From Klebsiella pneumoniae (GTDB taxonomy: Bacteria > Verrucomicrobiota > Verrucomicrobiia > Limisphaerales > SXTU01), in NCBI GenBank assembly GCA_943330855.2, contig CALQJI020000030.1, positions 1 through 52,992 of the forward strand: a stretch of DNA of 52,992 nt. The letters are read 5' to 3'. The notes under the pieces are model-generated. The model worked only from the letters and a program-made list of their open reading frames with translations, was not told the origin of the DNA and ran no database searches. The translations under genes were made by a program, and so were the position numbers. This document shows positions 1 to 16,515 of the stretch, one piece after another. Numbering within the stretch: position 1 is the stretch's first letter; every line of letters starts with the position of its first letter.

Positions 1-970
1 CGGCGTCCAGCAGCGTGGGCAAGAAGTCCGTGCTGTCCACGAGGTCGGCGGTGACTTTTCCGGCGGCGACTTTGCCCGGCCAGTTCGCGAGGAGCGGGAC
101 GTGCATACCGAACTCGGTCGTCGTGCCTTTGCCGCCGATGACGAGTTTGTCGCCCATCATCGAGCGCGTGCCTTTGCCCGTGCCGTTGTCGCCAACGAAT
201 AGGATCAGCGTGTTGTCACGCAGACCGAGCGCGTCGAGGCGCGCGACGAGTTTCCCGATGAGCTTGTCCATGTATTCCACCATGTCACCGAAGTGTTTCG
301 CGTCCTGCTTGGCCTGCTCGCCCTGCGTCTTGGGGTCCCACGTCTTGCTGTCGGGCGTGGGTTGGTAAGGCGAGTGCGTGAGCATCATCGGATAATAGAG
401 GAAGAAGGGCTTGTCCTTGTGGCGGGTCACGAAGTCCAGCGCGTAGTCATTCACGAGGTCGGGGCCGTATTCGCCGTTCGAGTAGTCCTTCTCGACGCCG
501 TTAATTTCGAGGCCGGGGTTCGCGTAGCGGGCTGGACGGCGCGTGTGTTGCCAGAGGCAGTGCTCATCGAAACCGAATTTTTTCGGCAGCTCCAACTCGC
601 GGCCAAGCTGCCACTTGCCAGCGATGCACGTCGTGTAGCCGGCGGTCTTGAGCAGGTTGCCGAAGGTGACGGCCTGCGGGTTCAGCGTGCCGAAGTTGAG
701 GTAGTTGCGGATGTTGTATTGCCCGGTCATGAGCTGCACGCGGGTGGGCGTGCAGAGGGGCTGCACAAAGCAGTGCGTGAAGCGCGCACCGGTGGCCGCG
801 AGCTTATCGAGCACTGGCGTCTTGTAGCTCGTGCCACCGTTCGCGCCGAGGGTTTCGTAGCCGAGGTCGTCGGCCATGATGAGAATGAGGTTGGGTTTCG
901 CGGCGGCGGCAAGCGGCAGGGCGAAAGCGGTGAGAAGAAGGAGGCAGGCGAGCGGGTGGAGGATTTTCAT
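1..970 (-). CDS. Secreted sulfatase (arylsulfatase A family), 3' end outside the window
   Basis: Hydrolyses sulfate esters, probably of polysaccharides, in the periplasm or outside the cell. The minus-strand frame opens at 970 ([11 protein letters not shown]) with a signal peptide ending near residue 23 (LPLAAAAKP). A metal-binding MADD is at residues 32-35, and the sulfatase signature CTPTR is at 73-77, where Cys73 would be oxidised to formylglycine. Later segments GKWQLG and GDNGTGKG fit the family. About 323 residues are visible and the frame is open at the window edge, so the gene is incomplete only because of the window. It is divergent from the metallophosphoesterase remnant across a 117-base gap. 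Sulfatases commonly lie beside PSCyt1/DUF1501 genes in this phylum, as here. The family is confident; the substrate is unknown. Confidence 0.93.
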   Translation of the reverse strand, partial: MKILHPLACLLLLTAFALPLAAAAKPNLILIMADDLGYETLGANGGTSYKTPVLDKLAATGARFTHCFVQPLCTPTRVQLMTGQYNIRNYLNFGTLNPQAVTFGNLLKTAGYTTCIAGKWQLGRELELPKKFGFDEHCLWQHTRRPARYANPGLEINGVEKDYSNGEYGPDLVNDYALDFVTRHKDKPFFLYYPMMLTHSPYQPTPDSKTWDPKTQGEQAKQDAKHFGDMVEYMDKLIGKLVARLDALGLRDNTLILFVGDNGTGKGTRSMMGDKLVIGGKGTTTEFGMHVPLLANWPGKVAAGKVTADLVDSTDFLPTLLDA

Positions 971-1087
971 GCGGGGCATAAGCTAGCGGTTGGACGCGAG
1001 CGAGCCGGGGGAGGTTGCAGGGCTGCCGGCGGCACGCGGACGGACGGCTCGCTTGACGGCCCTCCGCTCCGGCCACAACTCTCGGCC

Positions 1088-1708
1088 ATGAATTTCAGCT
1101 CGCGCCGACGCGCGCTTCACCTTGGCCTGTGCGCTGTGCTGTGGCTACTGGCCTGCACGCGCCCCGCGTTCGCCGACGCACCGGTGCCCGTGCCCGGCGG
1201 CTTCACCCTCGCCTTGCTGCCGGACACACAGATTTACACTTGGAAGCATCCCGAGACCTACCCGGCGCAGACTAAATGGGTCGCGGAGACCGCCAAGCGT
1301 TACAACACCGTCTACGTCCTGCACGTCGGCGACATCACGCAGCACAACACCAACCACCAGTGGCAGATTGCCGCTGACGCCCATGCGTTGCTCGATGCGA
1401 AGGGGATTCCCTGTGCCATCACCACCGGCAACCACGATCTCGGTCCCGAAGGCCGCGCCGGCACGCGTGAGACGCCCTTCGCGAAATACTTCCCACTCGC
1501 CGCGTTTAAGCGGTGGCCGACGTTCGGTGGCATCTACGACCAGGAGCCCGACCGCACGGACAACAACTTTCACCTCTTCGAGGCCGGCGGGCGCAAGTGG
1601 CTCATCCTCTGTCTGGAATTTGGCCCGCGCGACGACGTGTTGCGATGGGGCAGTTGGGCCGTCCGTGGTGCGCCTCTACAAAAGCTACCTGACACAGTCC
1701 AACACTAA
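1088..1708 (+). pseudogene. Metallophosphoesterase, 5' part only (fused to foreign 3' sequence)
   Basis: The frame opens MNFSSRRRALHLGLC with a signal peptide (residues 1-30). It carries calcineurin-like phosphoesterase motifs: LLPDTQ (first metal Asp), VGDIT and TTGNHDL. Family resemblance runs to about residue 187 (LEFGPRDDVLRW). After that the remaining histidine-containing metal-binding motifs are missing, and the frame runs into unrelated sequence and stops at 1708. Full-length relatives usually continue for well over 100 more residues. The following DNA is the 3' part of a pseudopilin in another frame, so a deletion or recombination joined two genes near 1645-1660. An active enzyme is unlikely because the second half of the metal site is gone. 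Confidence 0.8.
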
Positions 1709-2210
1709 CGCCTCCAGCACCAAGAACAGCCCGCTCTACTGCCCGACGGGCGATTATCACCGCGCTGTCGACAAGGCTAGCCTCATCTCCAATCCCAACT
1801 ATGGAAACCCCGATGTCCCCCACGAGGAGCTGTCCGGCTTCTTCTACCTCGTCGGGCGCCCCCTCGCACAGGTGAACGCCCGCACGACCATCGGGGCGGG
1901 CAATGTCGCTCAGTGGCTCCAACGCACCCGGTTGGACAGCCAGTTCCGAGAGGGGCCGATCGTCGCCGATATGTTGCAAATTCAAGGAACGATGGGGCCG
2001 TTGCCAGCGGGCAAGCCGACCGGCACGCCGACGGTAAGAGTCACCGTCGCCGGACAACAAGTCGCGACGACTAGCCATCGCTCCAGCTCAGGCATGATGC
2101 AGGGCGGCAACTTCCTTTTCGAGGACGGGCGGGTGACTTGGTATAACGAAAGCCAGATCAATCTCGGCTCCCAGATTGGCCCGTGGCTCTGCTACTACAA
2201 CGTCCAGTGA
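1650..2210 (+). pseudogene. Pseudopilin C-terminal fragment (H-X9-DG type)
   Basis: From about 1650 a frame different from the metallophosphoesterase reads VVRLYKSYLTQSN, then PLYCPTGDY, GFFYLVGRP and the tail FLFEDGRVTWYNESQI ending WLCYYNVQ. The paired structural cysteines and the late DGRVTWY segment (the DG motif of type II secretion pseudopilins of this phylum) identify it as the last ~185 residues of such a protein. There is no prepilin signal, N-terminal helix or start codon of its own, so it can be translated only by frameshift or not at all. A strong terminator follows at 2232. Read as a remnant. Confidence 0.7.
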
Positions 2211-2231
2211 CGGGGGCGTTTCCCGCCACTG

Positions 2232-2268
2232 AACCGGGCAGGCCGCGCGCCTGCCCGGTTTGCTTTTG
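2232..2268 (+). terminator. Rho-independent terminator after the pseudopilin fragment
   Basis: A perfect 12-base stem (2232-2243 with 2249-2260) closes a five-base CGCGC loop and is followed by TGCTTTTG. It sits 22 bases after the stop at 2210. It also excludes a start at 2260 for the next gene, because that codon would lie inside the right arm. Confidence 0.85.
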
Positions 2269-2304
2269 AAGGAAGCCCGCTTGTCGCCGCGTCTGAAATC
2301 CTCA

Positions 2305-4752
2305 ATGCTTTCCGACATGCCGTTCAAGCTCCCCCTCGCCTCCGCCCTTGCGCTGGCGAGTTTGACCTCAGCCGTGTTCGCCGCTGCGCCCACCAAGGTG
2401 GACTTCTCCCACCAGATCGTCCCCGTCCTCCGCGAGCACTGCGCCGAGTGCCACACGGGCGACAAGAAGAAAGGCGGCTTCAGCCTGAACGACCGCGCGT
2501 CCCTCCTCGTGGGCGGCGAGAGTGGCAAGGCCGTCCTCCCCGGCAACTCGGCCAAGTCTCCGCTCATCGCAGCCATCACCTCGAAGGACCCCGACAAGCA
2601 GATGCCGCCCAAGGGCACGCGGCTTTCTCCGGAGAAGGTGAAACTGCTCCGCGACTGGATTGACGCCGGTGCGGTGTGGGAGGAGGGCTTCGCGTTCAAG
2701 AAGCCCGCCTACGAGCCGCCGCTCAAGCCGCGTCGCCCCACGCTCCCGCCCGCCGTCGCAGGCCGCACGAACCCCGTTGACCGCATTCTCGACGCCGACC
2801 TCGCCAAGCGCAAAGCCGTGCCGCCAAAGCCCGTGGACGACGCCACCTTCGCCCGGCGCGCGCACCTCGACCTCGTCGGCCTCCTGCCCGAGCCGGAGGC
2901 GCTCGCGAAGTTCCTCGCCGACAAGTCCGCCGACAAACGCGCGCAGCTCGTGCGCTCGCTCCTCACCCACGACACGGCCTACGCCGAGCACTGGCTCACG
3001 TTCTGGAACGACCTTCTCCGCAACGACTACTCCGGCACCGGCTTCATCACCGGCGGGCGCAAGCAGATCACCAAGTGGCTTTATCGCGCGCTCGTCGAGA
3101 ACCGGCCTTACGACCAGTTCGCCCGCGAGCTCATCGCCTACACGCCGGACAGCGAGGGCTTCGCCGCCGGCATCAAGTGGCGCGGCGATGTCAGCGCGGG
3201 CGCGACCACGGAGATTCAGTTTGCTCAATCCGTCGGCCAGAGTTTCCTCGGCATCAACCTCAAGTGCGCCTCCTGCCACGACAGCTTCATTGACCGCTGG
3301 AAACTCGAGGAGGCCTACGGGCTCGCGGCGATTTACGCGACCGGCAAACTGGAACTCCACCGCTGCGACAAGCCCGTGGGCAAGACCGCGCAGGCGAGTT
3401 GGCTCTTCCCCGAGCTGGGCCAGGTGGACGCGAAAGCCCCGCAGCCCGAGCGCTTGAAACAACTCGCCGCGCTCATGACCCACCCGGAGAACGGCCGCTT
3501 CACCCGCACCATCGTGAACCGCCTCTGGCACCGCCTCATGGGCCGCGGCATCGTCCACCCCACCGACGCGATGCAGAGCGAGCCGTGGAACCACGACCTC
3601 CTCGATTTCCTCGCCACGCATCTCGCGGAGAACAAGTTCGACCTGAAGAAAACCCTCGAACTCATCGCCACCTCCGCCGCCTACCAATCCCACGCGCAAA
3701 TCCTTGGCAAGGACGCTGACGAGCAGGCCTACGCCTACGCCGGCCCGCGCGCCAAACGCCTCACCGCCGAGCAGTTCGTGGACACCGTCTGGCAAATCAC
3801 TGGCACCGCCCCCACGCGCTTCGATGCTCAAATCGTGCGCGGCAAACCCAGCACCGAAGCCGTGGAGGCGATGAAACTCACCGGCCAGTGGATTTGGTCC
3901 CACGCCGACGCCGGCAACGCGAAGGCCGGCGAGACCTTCACGGCCCGCAAGAAGTTCACCCTCAAGTCCGCCCCCGTCCGTGCCGGAGCCGTGGCCACGG
4001 CGGACAACGAGTTCAAGCTCTACATCAACGGCGCGCTCGTCGCCTCCGGCGACAACTGGGAAAACCCCGAAGCCATCGCCCTCGAAACCAAACTCAAAGC
4101 CGGCGCGAACGACATCGTGCTCGTCGCCAAGAATGGCGGCAGCGGCCCAAACCCGGCGGGCGTCATCTTCGAGGCGCGCATCAAACTGGCCGACGGCTCC
4201 ACCGAGACCATCGGCACCGACCCGACGTGGGAGACGCTCAAATCGCCGCCCGATGCGAAGGGCAAGTTCAAGAGCGAGCCCGCTGCCGCTGAGGGGAACG
4301 CGGTCGCGGTCGCCAACTCCGCGCTTTGGAACGTGAAGGTCGGCAAGCAACTCGCCACGCAGCTCGCCCAAGCCGCCACCAGCACCCAACCGATGGTTCG
4401 CGCGTCGCTGCTCAAGAACGACTTCCTCATGCGCGCTCTGGGCCGCCCGCACCGCGAGCAAATCGTCAGCGTCCGCCCCGCCGACCTGAACACGTTGGAA
4501 GCCATTGATCTCAACAACGGCCAGACCCTCGCCACCCGCCTCGAACAAGGCGCGTCCCGTCTCCTCGCAAAACCGTGGCCCAGCAGCGACGCGCTCACCC
4601 AATGGCTCTACCAGTTCGCCCTCGCCCGCACCCCGACCCCCGCCGAACTGTCCCTCGCCCGCGAAGCTCTCGGGGAGAAGCCCACGAGCCAAGGGGTGCA
4701 AGACCTCCTCTGGGCCGTGCTGATGTTGCCGGAGTTTCAACTCGTCCGATAA
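2305..4752 (+). CDS. PSCyt1 / DUF1549 / DUF1553 c-type cytochrome-like protein
   Basis: Predicted exported haem protein of the Planctomycete-type cytochrome family; its biochemical role is not established. The start at 2305 (MLSDMPFKLP) or 2317 (MPFKLP) gives a clean signal peptide; an upstream ATG-equivalent at 2260 lies in a terminator. CAECH at residues 46-50 is the haem-binding site of the PSCyt1 domain. DUF1549 follows, with a second cysteine motif CASCHD near residue 321. Between DUF1549 and DUF1553 there is an extra segment at about 527-645 (FKLYINGALVASGDNW and neighbours) that looks like a carbohydrate-binding-type beta domain. The C-terminal part keeps FALARTPTPAEL, typical of DUF1553. 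It lies four bases before a DUF1501 gene, its usual partner. 815 residues. Confidence 0.9.
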   Translation: MLSDMPFKLPLASALALASLTSAVFAAAPTKVDFSHQIVPVLREHCAECHTGDKKKGGFSLNDRASLLVGGESGKAVLPGNSAKSPLIAAITSKDPDKQMPPKGTRLSPEKVKLLRDWIDAGAVWEEGFAFKKPAYEPPLKPRRPTLPPAVAGRTNPVDRILDADLAKRKAVPPKPVDDATFARRAHLDLVGLLPEPEALAKFLADKSADKRAQLVRSLLTHDTAYAEHWLTFWNDLLRNDYSGTGFITGGRKQITKWLYRALVENRPYDQFARELIAYTPDSEGFAAGIKWRGDVSAGATTEIQFAQSVGQSFLGINLKCASCHDSFIDRWKLEEAYGLAAIYATGKLELHRCDKPVGKTAQASWLFPELGQVDAKAPQPERLKQLAALMTHPENGRFTRTIVNRLWHRLMGRGIVHPTDAMQSEPWNHDLLDFLATHLAENKFDLKKTLELIATSAAYQSHAQILGKDADEQAYAYAGPRAKRLTAEQFVDTVWQITGTAPTRFDAQIVRGKPSTEAVEAMKLTGQWIWSHADAGNAKAGETFTARKKFTLKSAPVRAGAVATADNEFKLYINGALVASGDNWENPEAIALETKLKAGANDIVLVAKNGGSGPNPAGVIFEARIKLADGSTETIGTDPTWETLKSPPDAKGKFKSEPAAAEGNAVAVANSALWNVKVGKQLATQLAQAATSTQPMVRASLLKNDFLMRALGRPHREQIVSVRPADLNTLEAIDLNNGQTLATRLEQGASRLLAKPWPSSDALTQWLYQFALARTPTPAELSLAREALGEKPTSQGVQDLLWAVLMLPEFQLVR

Positions 4753-4756
4753 TCCA

Positions 4757-6196
4757 ATGAACGCGCTACCGCTCGATCCGCAGAACACCCGCCGCGACTT
4801 CCTCCAAAAGCTCGCCGCCGCCACGGCCACCACGATGGCGATGGGCGCGCCGCGCTTGCTGGCGAATGAGAAGGTCACCCACCCCAAGGCCACCGCCGAC
4901 TCGTGCATCCTGATTTGGATGGGCGGAGGCATGGCGGCCCCGGACACGTTCGACCCGAAGCGCTACCAACCCTTCGAGAAGGGCGTGCCGGTGAAGAACA
5001 TTCTCAGCACCTTCCCGGCGATTCCCACGGCGGTGGACGGCGTGAAGATTTGCCAGGGCTTGGAGCAAATCGCCTCCGTCATGGACCGCGCCACGCTCAT
5101 CCGCAGCGCCACGCAGCCGGACCTCGGGCACATCCTCCACTCGCGCCACCAGTATCATTGGCACACGGGCTACGTGCCGCCGCAGACCGTCGCGGCCCCG
5201 CACCTCGGCGCGTGGATGGCGAAGGTGCTCGGCCCGCGCAACCCGGTGATGCCCGCGTTCATCAACGTCGGCCAGCGCCTCGAAGGCGTCGGCGAGCAGG
5301 AGGAGTTGAAGGCCTTCACCACCGCCGGCTTCTTTGGCAACGAGTTTGGCCCGATGAACCTGCCGTATCCCGACGATGCCGCGCAGTCCGTGCGCCCGCC
5401 GAAGGGGATGGAGCCGGGCCGCTTCGACAATCGCTACAGCCTCTACCGCAAACTCGTGGACAAGAACCCGCACCGGGAGTTCATGAGCGACTTCCAGCAG
5501 GAGTCCATGCTGCGCTCGCTCGACAACGCGCACCGGCTCCTCAGCTCGAAGGAGCGCGCGGCCTTCGACCTCTCGCTGGAGCCGAAAGAGAGCTACGCGA
5601 AATACAACACCGGCCGCTTTGGCCAGGGCTGCTTGCTCGCGCGGCGGCTGGTGGAGAACGGCGCGCGGTTCGTCGAGGTCACGACCGAATATATCCCCTT
5701 CGTGCATTGGGACACGCACAAGGACGGCCACGAGACCGTCGCGGGCATGCACAAGATGATGGACGCGCCCATCGCCCAGCTCATCCGCGACCTCGAAGCG
5801 CGGGGCTTGCTGAACCGCACGCTCGTCGTCATCGCCAGTGAGTTCAGCCGCGACGCGATGATTGAAGGCATCCCCGGATCGAACGCGAAGGACCAGACCA
5901 CGCATCCGACCGAGACCTTGCAGGAGATGAAGCACTACGGACTGCACCGGCACTTCACCGGCGGCACGAGCGTGGTGATGTTCGGCGGCGGCGTGAAGAA
6001 GGGTTTTGTCTATGGCCAGACAGCGGACGAGCGCCCGCTGATTGCTGTGAAGAACCCGATGCCCGTGATGGACCTGCACGCCACCATCTTCACCGCGATG
6101 GGCATCAGTCCGAAGACGGCGTTCGACATCGAGGGCCGCCCCTTCTACGCGACCGAGGACGGGAAGGGCAAAGCGGCGAAGGAGATTTTTGCGTGA
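4757..6196 (+). CDS. DUF1501 domain protein (exported, alkaline phosphatase-like fold)
   Basis: 479 residues, starting four bases after the preceding PSCyt1 gene and so almost certainly co-transcribed. The N-terminus TRRDFLQKLAAATATT is a twin-arginine signal. The mature part has the DUF1501 hallmarks: LIWMGGGMAAPDTFDPK near the start, HSRHQYHWHTG, FVEVTTEY, WDTHKDGHET and FSRDAMIEG. It ends KEIFA. DUF1501 belongs to the alkaline-phosphatase/sulfatase superfamily by structure prediction, but no activity has been shown. The genetic pairing with PSCyt1 proteins is the strongest clue and suggests joint work on a substrate in the periplasm. Confidence 0.92.
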   Translation: MNALPLDPQNTRRDFLQKLAAATATTMAMGAPRLLANEKVTHPKATADSCILIWMGGGMAAPDTFDPKRYQPFEKGVPVKNILSTFPAIPTAVDGVKICQGLEQIASVMDRATLIRSATQPDLGHILHSRHQYHWHTGYVPPQTVAAPHLGAWMAKVLGPRNPVMPAFINVGQRLEGVGEQEELKAFTTAGFFGNEFGPMNLPYPDDAAQSVRPPKGMEPGRFDNRYSLYRKLVDKNPHREFMSDFQQESMLRSLDNAHRLLSSKERAAFDLSLEPKESYAKYNTGRFGQGCLLARRLVENGARFVEVTTEYIPFVHWDTHKDGHETVAGMHKMMDAPIAQLIRDLEARGLLNRTLVVIASEFSRDAMIEGIPGSNAKDQTTHPTETLQEMKHYGLHRHFTGGTSVVMFGGGVKKGFVYGQTADERPLIAVKNPMPVMDLHATIFTAMGISPKTAFDIEGRPFYATEDGKGKAAKEIFA

Positions 6197-6263
6197 GTCA
6201 CCCGGGGCTACCACTGCCCAAAAGCCAACTTGACCCATGCTCCCAAACCGGCATCTTTGCGAT

Positions 6264-7007
6264 ATGCCTCAGCCCCAGCCCCCGATTGGTAATCGCGCTG
6301 CGTTCACCCTCATCGAATTACTTGTCGTCATCGCCATCATCGCGATTTTAGCCGGGATGCTGCTTCCCGCTCTAAGTAAGGCGAAGATGAAGGCGCACCA
6401 GACCAAGTGCACGAACAACACCAAGCAGATTGGATTGGCAATGCTGGTGTATACGGGTGACTACGAGGATCGCTACCCGGTGCACTCGGGGTGGGCCAAC
6501 ATGGGGGGGCAGACGCCGACGGTGAACCCGCCGTTCACTCTGCAACCGAGCTATCAAGTGGCCACCACTGAGTCCAATCGAGTGCTGAACAGCTACACAG
6601 GTGGCGGAGCGGTCTACAACTGCCCTCGTGACTCAGGGGACTCCTTAAATGCAGCTAAGAGCGCAGCGGTGAAGAAGTGCTTTGATAGCTACGGAACCAG
6701 CTACCTAGCTCAGTGGAACAACTTCAACTTCGGAGTTGCGCAGGTCACTTCGTCGACCGTGGCTGGTGCGAAACGCACTTCCGATTACACGCGGGCTGTC
6801 GATCGGAAGATTCTTTTCGGCGACTGGAACTGGCACGCCAATCGGGCGGTGAACGTGCTCTCGGGCCAATGGCATAACTACGGCGGTCGCAACCGCTATA
6901 ACGTTGCCTTCGCCGACGGCCACTCGGAGTTCTTCGAGTTCCCCGCTGGCTACAATGCGTTGCCCGCCGGCACGGCCCCGGACCCTGACGTGCGGTCCTA
7001 CTGGTGA
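6264..7007 (+). CDS. Pseudopilin with prepilin-type cleavage signal (H-X9-DG type)
   Basis: About 247 residues if started at 6264 ([13 protein letters not shown]); a start at 6237 would add nine residues. The prepilin motif [17 protein letters not shown] lies at the N-terminus, with the conserved Glu five residues after the cleavage point. [22 protein letters not shown] follows, typical of the large pseudopilin families of Verrucomicrobiota. A paired cysteine (YNCPRD) and the late [11 protein letters not shown] segment (H-X9-DG domain) complete it. It would be processed by a PilD-type peptidase and sit at the inner membrane. It lies alone between two groups of PSCyt1/DUF1501 genes; the individual role of such copies is unknown. 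Confidence 0.9.
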   Translation: MPQPQPPIGNRAAFTLIELLVVIAIIAILAGMLLPALSKAKMKAHQTKCTNNTKQIGLAMLVYTGDYEDRYPVHSGWANMGGQTPTVNPPFTLQPSYQVATTESNRVLNSYTGGGAVYNCPRDSGDSLNAAKSAAVKKCFDSYGTSYLAQWNNFNFGVAQVTSSTVAGAKRTSDYTRAVDRKILFGDWNWHANRAVNVLSGQWHNYGGRNRYNVAFADGHSEFFEFPAGYNALPAGTAPDPDVRSYW

Positions 7008-7070
7008 AGTTCCACCCCGTCATCCATTCGTAGACTTTTTTCGGCTGAAGTGTGTCCACTCCTCCCCGCC

Positions 7071-13382
<6,312 letters not shown>

Positions 13383-13393
<11 letters not shown>

Positions 13394-14828
13394 AACCAAA
13401 CCCCGCGCCGGCACGTTCTCCCGCCGCCAACTCCTCCAACGCGCGGGCGGTGGGCTGGGCTGGCTCGCCGCCGCGAGCTTGCTCGGTCGTGATGCCCTCG
13501 CCGGTCCGCTGAACCCGCTCGCACCGAAGCCCGCGCACTTCACCGCGCGCGCCAAGTCCGTCATCTGGATTTTCGCCAACGGCGGGCCGAGCCAGGTGGA
13601 CACTTGGGATTATAAACCCGAGCTGGCCAAGCGCGACGGCACCGAGCTGGCCGGCTTCGACAACAAGACCGGTTTCTTCCCCGGCTCGGTCGGGCCACTG
13701 ATGAAGTCGCCGTTCGCATGGCAGCAGAGTGGGGAGAGCGGCACTTGGACTTCGGACCTCTTTCCGCACCTCTCGGGGCAAGTGGACAAGCTCGCGTTCA
13801 TCCACTCATGCCACACGAACTCGAACAACCACAGTCCGGCGCTGTTCATGATGAACACCGGCGTCACACGCATGGGCCACCCGTGCGTCGGCTCGTGGGC
13901 GACTTACGGCCTCGGCTCGGAGAGCGACGCGCTGCCGAGCTTCGTGGTAATGAGCGACCCGCTGAACCGCGGCCTGCCCAAGGGCCACGCGCTGAACTGG
14001 GGCGCGGGCTTCCTGCCCAGCGTGTATCAAGGCACCTGGCTCAGGCCGCAGGGCGAACCCATCGCGAACCTCAAGCCGCCGGCGAATCTCAACGAGTCGC
14101 GCCAACGCGCACAGCTCGACTTGCTCGCGTCGCTGAACCGCGACCACCTGGCCCAAGGCCCGCTGGACAACGAGCTGGGCGCGCGCATCGAGAGCTTCGA
14201 GCTAGCGTATCGGATGCAGACCGCCGCGCCGGAGGCCTTTGATGTCTCGAAGGAGCCGGAGCACATTCGGAAGCTCTACGGCATCGGCGAGAAGCACTGC
14301 GGTCACTTCGCCGCGCAGTGCCTGACCGCGCGCCGGATGGTCGAGCGCGGCGTGCGCTTCGTGCAGATTTACAGCGGCGGCATGGAGAATCAGCAGAGCT
14401 GGGACTGCCACTCTGATTTGGTTGGCAACCATCGCGGCTTTGCAGCGGAGGCCGACCAACCCATCGCCGCGCTGCTGGCGGACTTGGAACAACGCGGCTT
14501 GCTGAAGGACACGCTGGTCATCTGGGCCGGCGAGTTCGGCCGGTTGCCGGTGTCCCAGAAGGGCGGCAAGCCGGGCCGCGACCACAACCCGCACGCCTTC
14601 ACCGCGTGGCTCGCGGGCGGCGGCGTGAAGGGCGGCGTCCACTATGGCGAGACGGATGAGATTGGTTTCCGCGCCGCCGTGAACAAGGTGAGCGTCCGCG
14701 ACTTCCACGCGACGATTCTCCACGCGCTGGGTCTGGACCACGAGCGGCTGGCCTTTAAGTTTCAGGGGCTGGACCAACGGCTGACGGGAGTTGAACAAGC
14801 GCATGTGGTGAACGAGATTTTTGCGTGA
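13383..14828 (+). CDS. DUF1501 domain protein (exported)
   Basis: 481 residues from the ATG at 13383, which lies 11 bases inside the upstream PSCyt1 gene, so the two are translationally linked. The twin-arginine signal SRRQLLQRAGGGLGWLAA opens the protein. Mature-part motifs are VIWIFANGGPSQVDTWD, FIHSCHTNSNNHSPALF, YSGGMENQQSWDCHSD and IWAGEFGRLP. The last is the family's conserved W-x-G-E-F-G-R block, ending with HNPHAFTAWLAGGG. It ends VVNEIFA, like the copy at 4757. The function is unproven; the alkaline-phosphatase-like fold is inferred from the family. Confidence 0.92.
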
Positions 14829-14882
14829 ACCGATTCGTTAAACCGCACGCTACTGCCTGGACGCCACGATGCGCGCCTTCTC

Positions 14883-14964
14883 CCTTCCTCGGAGGAGGTG
14901 TGAGGCAGCCAAGGCCGTCGCACGCAACCCCTCACCCCAACCCTCTCCCCTCCTCCGAGGAAGG
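14883..14964 (+). repeat. Intergenic inverted-repeat element (TCCTCGGAGGA type)
   Basis: The 16-base arm at 14883-14898 is perfectly complementary to 14949-14964. The inner part contains a CCTCACCCCAACCCTCTCCC tract. It occupies most of the 210-base gap between two DUF1501 genes; nothing else is visible there. Confidence 0.75.
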
Positions 14965-15038
14965 CAGAGGGAGTCAATGCGCGTCGCTGTCGTGCGGCCC
15001 AGTGCGATGAGCCTGGCGACTTCCCTTCGACCTCACTT

Positions 15039-16505
15039 ATGAACTGCAACGACTACCAATTCCGTGGGCTTTCCCCAGCGCAGCGGCTCGCCGTCACGCG
15101 CCGCACCTTCCTCGCGAACTCCGCCGCCGGGCTGGGCATGGGCGCGCTCGGCTCGCTCATGGGCAACTCGACGAACGCCGCGCCGACGCCCGTCGCCGCG
15201 TTTCCGAACTTCGCGCCCAAGGCCAAGCGCGTCATCTATCTCTTCCAGTCGGGTGCGCCGTCGCAGATGGACTTGTTCGACCCGAAGCCGGTGATGGAGA
15301 AGCACCGGGGCGAGGACTTGCCGGAGTCCATCCGTAAAGGCCAGCGGCTCACGACGATGACCAGCGGCCAAGCGAAGTTCGCCATCGCGCCGAGCCTCTT
15401 CAAGTTCGCGCAGCACGGGCAGAGCGGCGCGTGGTTGAGCGAGTTACTCCCGCACACCGCGCGCATCGCGGACGACCTCTGCATCATCCGCACGCTGAAC
15501 ACCGACGCCATCAACCACGACCCGGCCATCACGTTCTTCCAGACCGGGCACCAGCTCCCCGGCCGGCCCAGCATGGGCTCGTGGTTGAGCTACGGCCTCG
15601 GCAGCGAGAACCGCGATCTGCCGGCTTACGTGGTGCTCACCTCCTTTGGCTCCGGTCGGCCCGATGACCAGCCGCTCTATGACCGCTTGTGGAGCAGCGG
15701 CTTTCTCCCGACGCAGCATCAAGGCGTGAAGTTCCGCAACAAGGGCGACCCCGTCCTCTACTTGTCTAACCCGCCCGGCATGGACCGCGAGACGCGGCGC
15801 GAGACGCTCGACGAACTCGGCGCGTTGAACAGCCGCCGCTTCAAGGCGCTCGGCGACCCGGAAATTCAGACGCGCATCGCGCAATACGAACTGGCCTTCC
15901 GCATGCAGGCCAGCGTGCCGGAGCTGACAGATTTCTCGAAGGAGCCGCAGTCCATCCTCGAAAGCTACGGCCCCGACGTGAAGCGCCCCGGCAGCTACGC
16001 CGCGAACTGCCTGCTCGCACGCCGACTCGCCGAGCGCAACGTGCGCTTCATCCAACTCTTCCACATGGGCTGGGACCACCACGGCGGCTTGCCGAAAGCG
16101 ATTCGCGGCCAATGCAACGACACCGACCAAGCCACGGCGGCGCTACTGCTGGACTTGAAGCAGCGCGGCCTGCTCGAAGACACACTCATCGTCTGGGGCG
16201 GCGAATTTGGCCGGACGATTTACTCGCAGGGCGGACTGACGGCGGACAACTACGGTCGCGACCATCACCCGCGCTGCTTCACGATGTGGCTGGCCGGCGC
16301 GGGCGTGAAACCCGGCATCACGTTCGGCGAGACAGACGACTACTGCTACAATGTCGTCCGTGACCCCGTGAGCATCTACGACCTCCATGCGACCATGATG
16401 CACCTGCTCGGCGTCGAGCACACGCGCCTGACCTACCGTTTCCAAGGCCGCGACTTCCGCCTGACGGACATCCACGGCGAGGTGGTGAAGGGGATTTTGG
16501 CCTGA
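15039..16505 (+). CDS. DUF1501 domain protein (exported)
   Basis: 488 residues, same strand as the three preceding genes but separated by 210 bases holding a repeat element. The N-terminus has TRRTFLANSAAGLGMGALGS, a twin-arginine signal. Family blocks include VIYLFQSGAPSQMDLFDPK, NHDPAITFFQTGHQLPGRP, MGWDHHGGLP and VWGGEFGRTIYSQG, followed by YGRDHHPRCFTMWLAG. It ends VVKGILA. It is closer to the copy at 13383 than to the one at 4757 in motif wording (the EFGR block is kept in both), suggesting duplication within this group. Confidence 0.92.
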   Translation: MNCNDYQFRGLSPAQRLAVTRRTFLANSAAGLGMGALGSLMGNSTNAAPTPVAAFPNFAPKAKRVIYLFQSGAPSQMDLFDPKPVMEKHRGEDLPESIRKGQRLTTMTSGQAKFAIAPSLFKFAQHGQSGAWLSELLPHTARIADDLCIIRTLNTDAINHDPAITFFQTGHQLPGRPSMGSWLSYGLGSENRDLPAYVVLTSFGSGRPDDQPLYDRLWSSGFLPTQHQGVKFRNKGDPVLYLSNPPGMDRETRRETLDELGALNSRRFKALGDPEIQTRIAQYELAFRMQASVPELTDFSKEPQSILESYGPDVKRPGSYAANCLLARRLAERNVRFIQLFHMGWDHHGGLPKAIRGQCNDTDQATAALLLDLKQRGLLEDTLIVWGGEFGRTIYSQGGLTADNYGRDHHPRCFTMWLAGAGVKPGITFGETDDYCYNVVRDPVSIYDLHATMMHLLGVEHTRLTYRFQGRDFRLTDIHGEVVKGILA

Positions 16506-16515
16506 GCGGGGAGTG

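Noticed and set aside
2260..2304. Earlier start for the first PSCyt1 gene
   Set aside because: The codon lies in the right arm of a strong terminator and the added residues do not form a signal peptide.
2368..4947. An 859-residue minus-strand frame antisense to the first PSCyt1 gene
   Set aside because: Long antisense frames are expected in high-GC genes; its sequence is low-complexity and the plus strand carries CxxCH motifs and a signal peptide.
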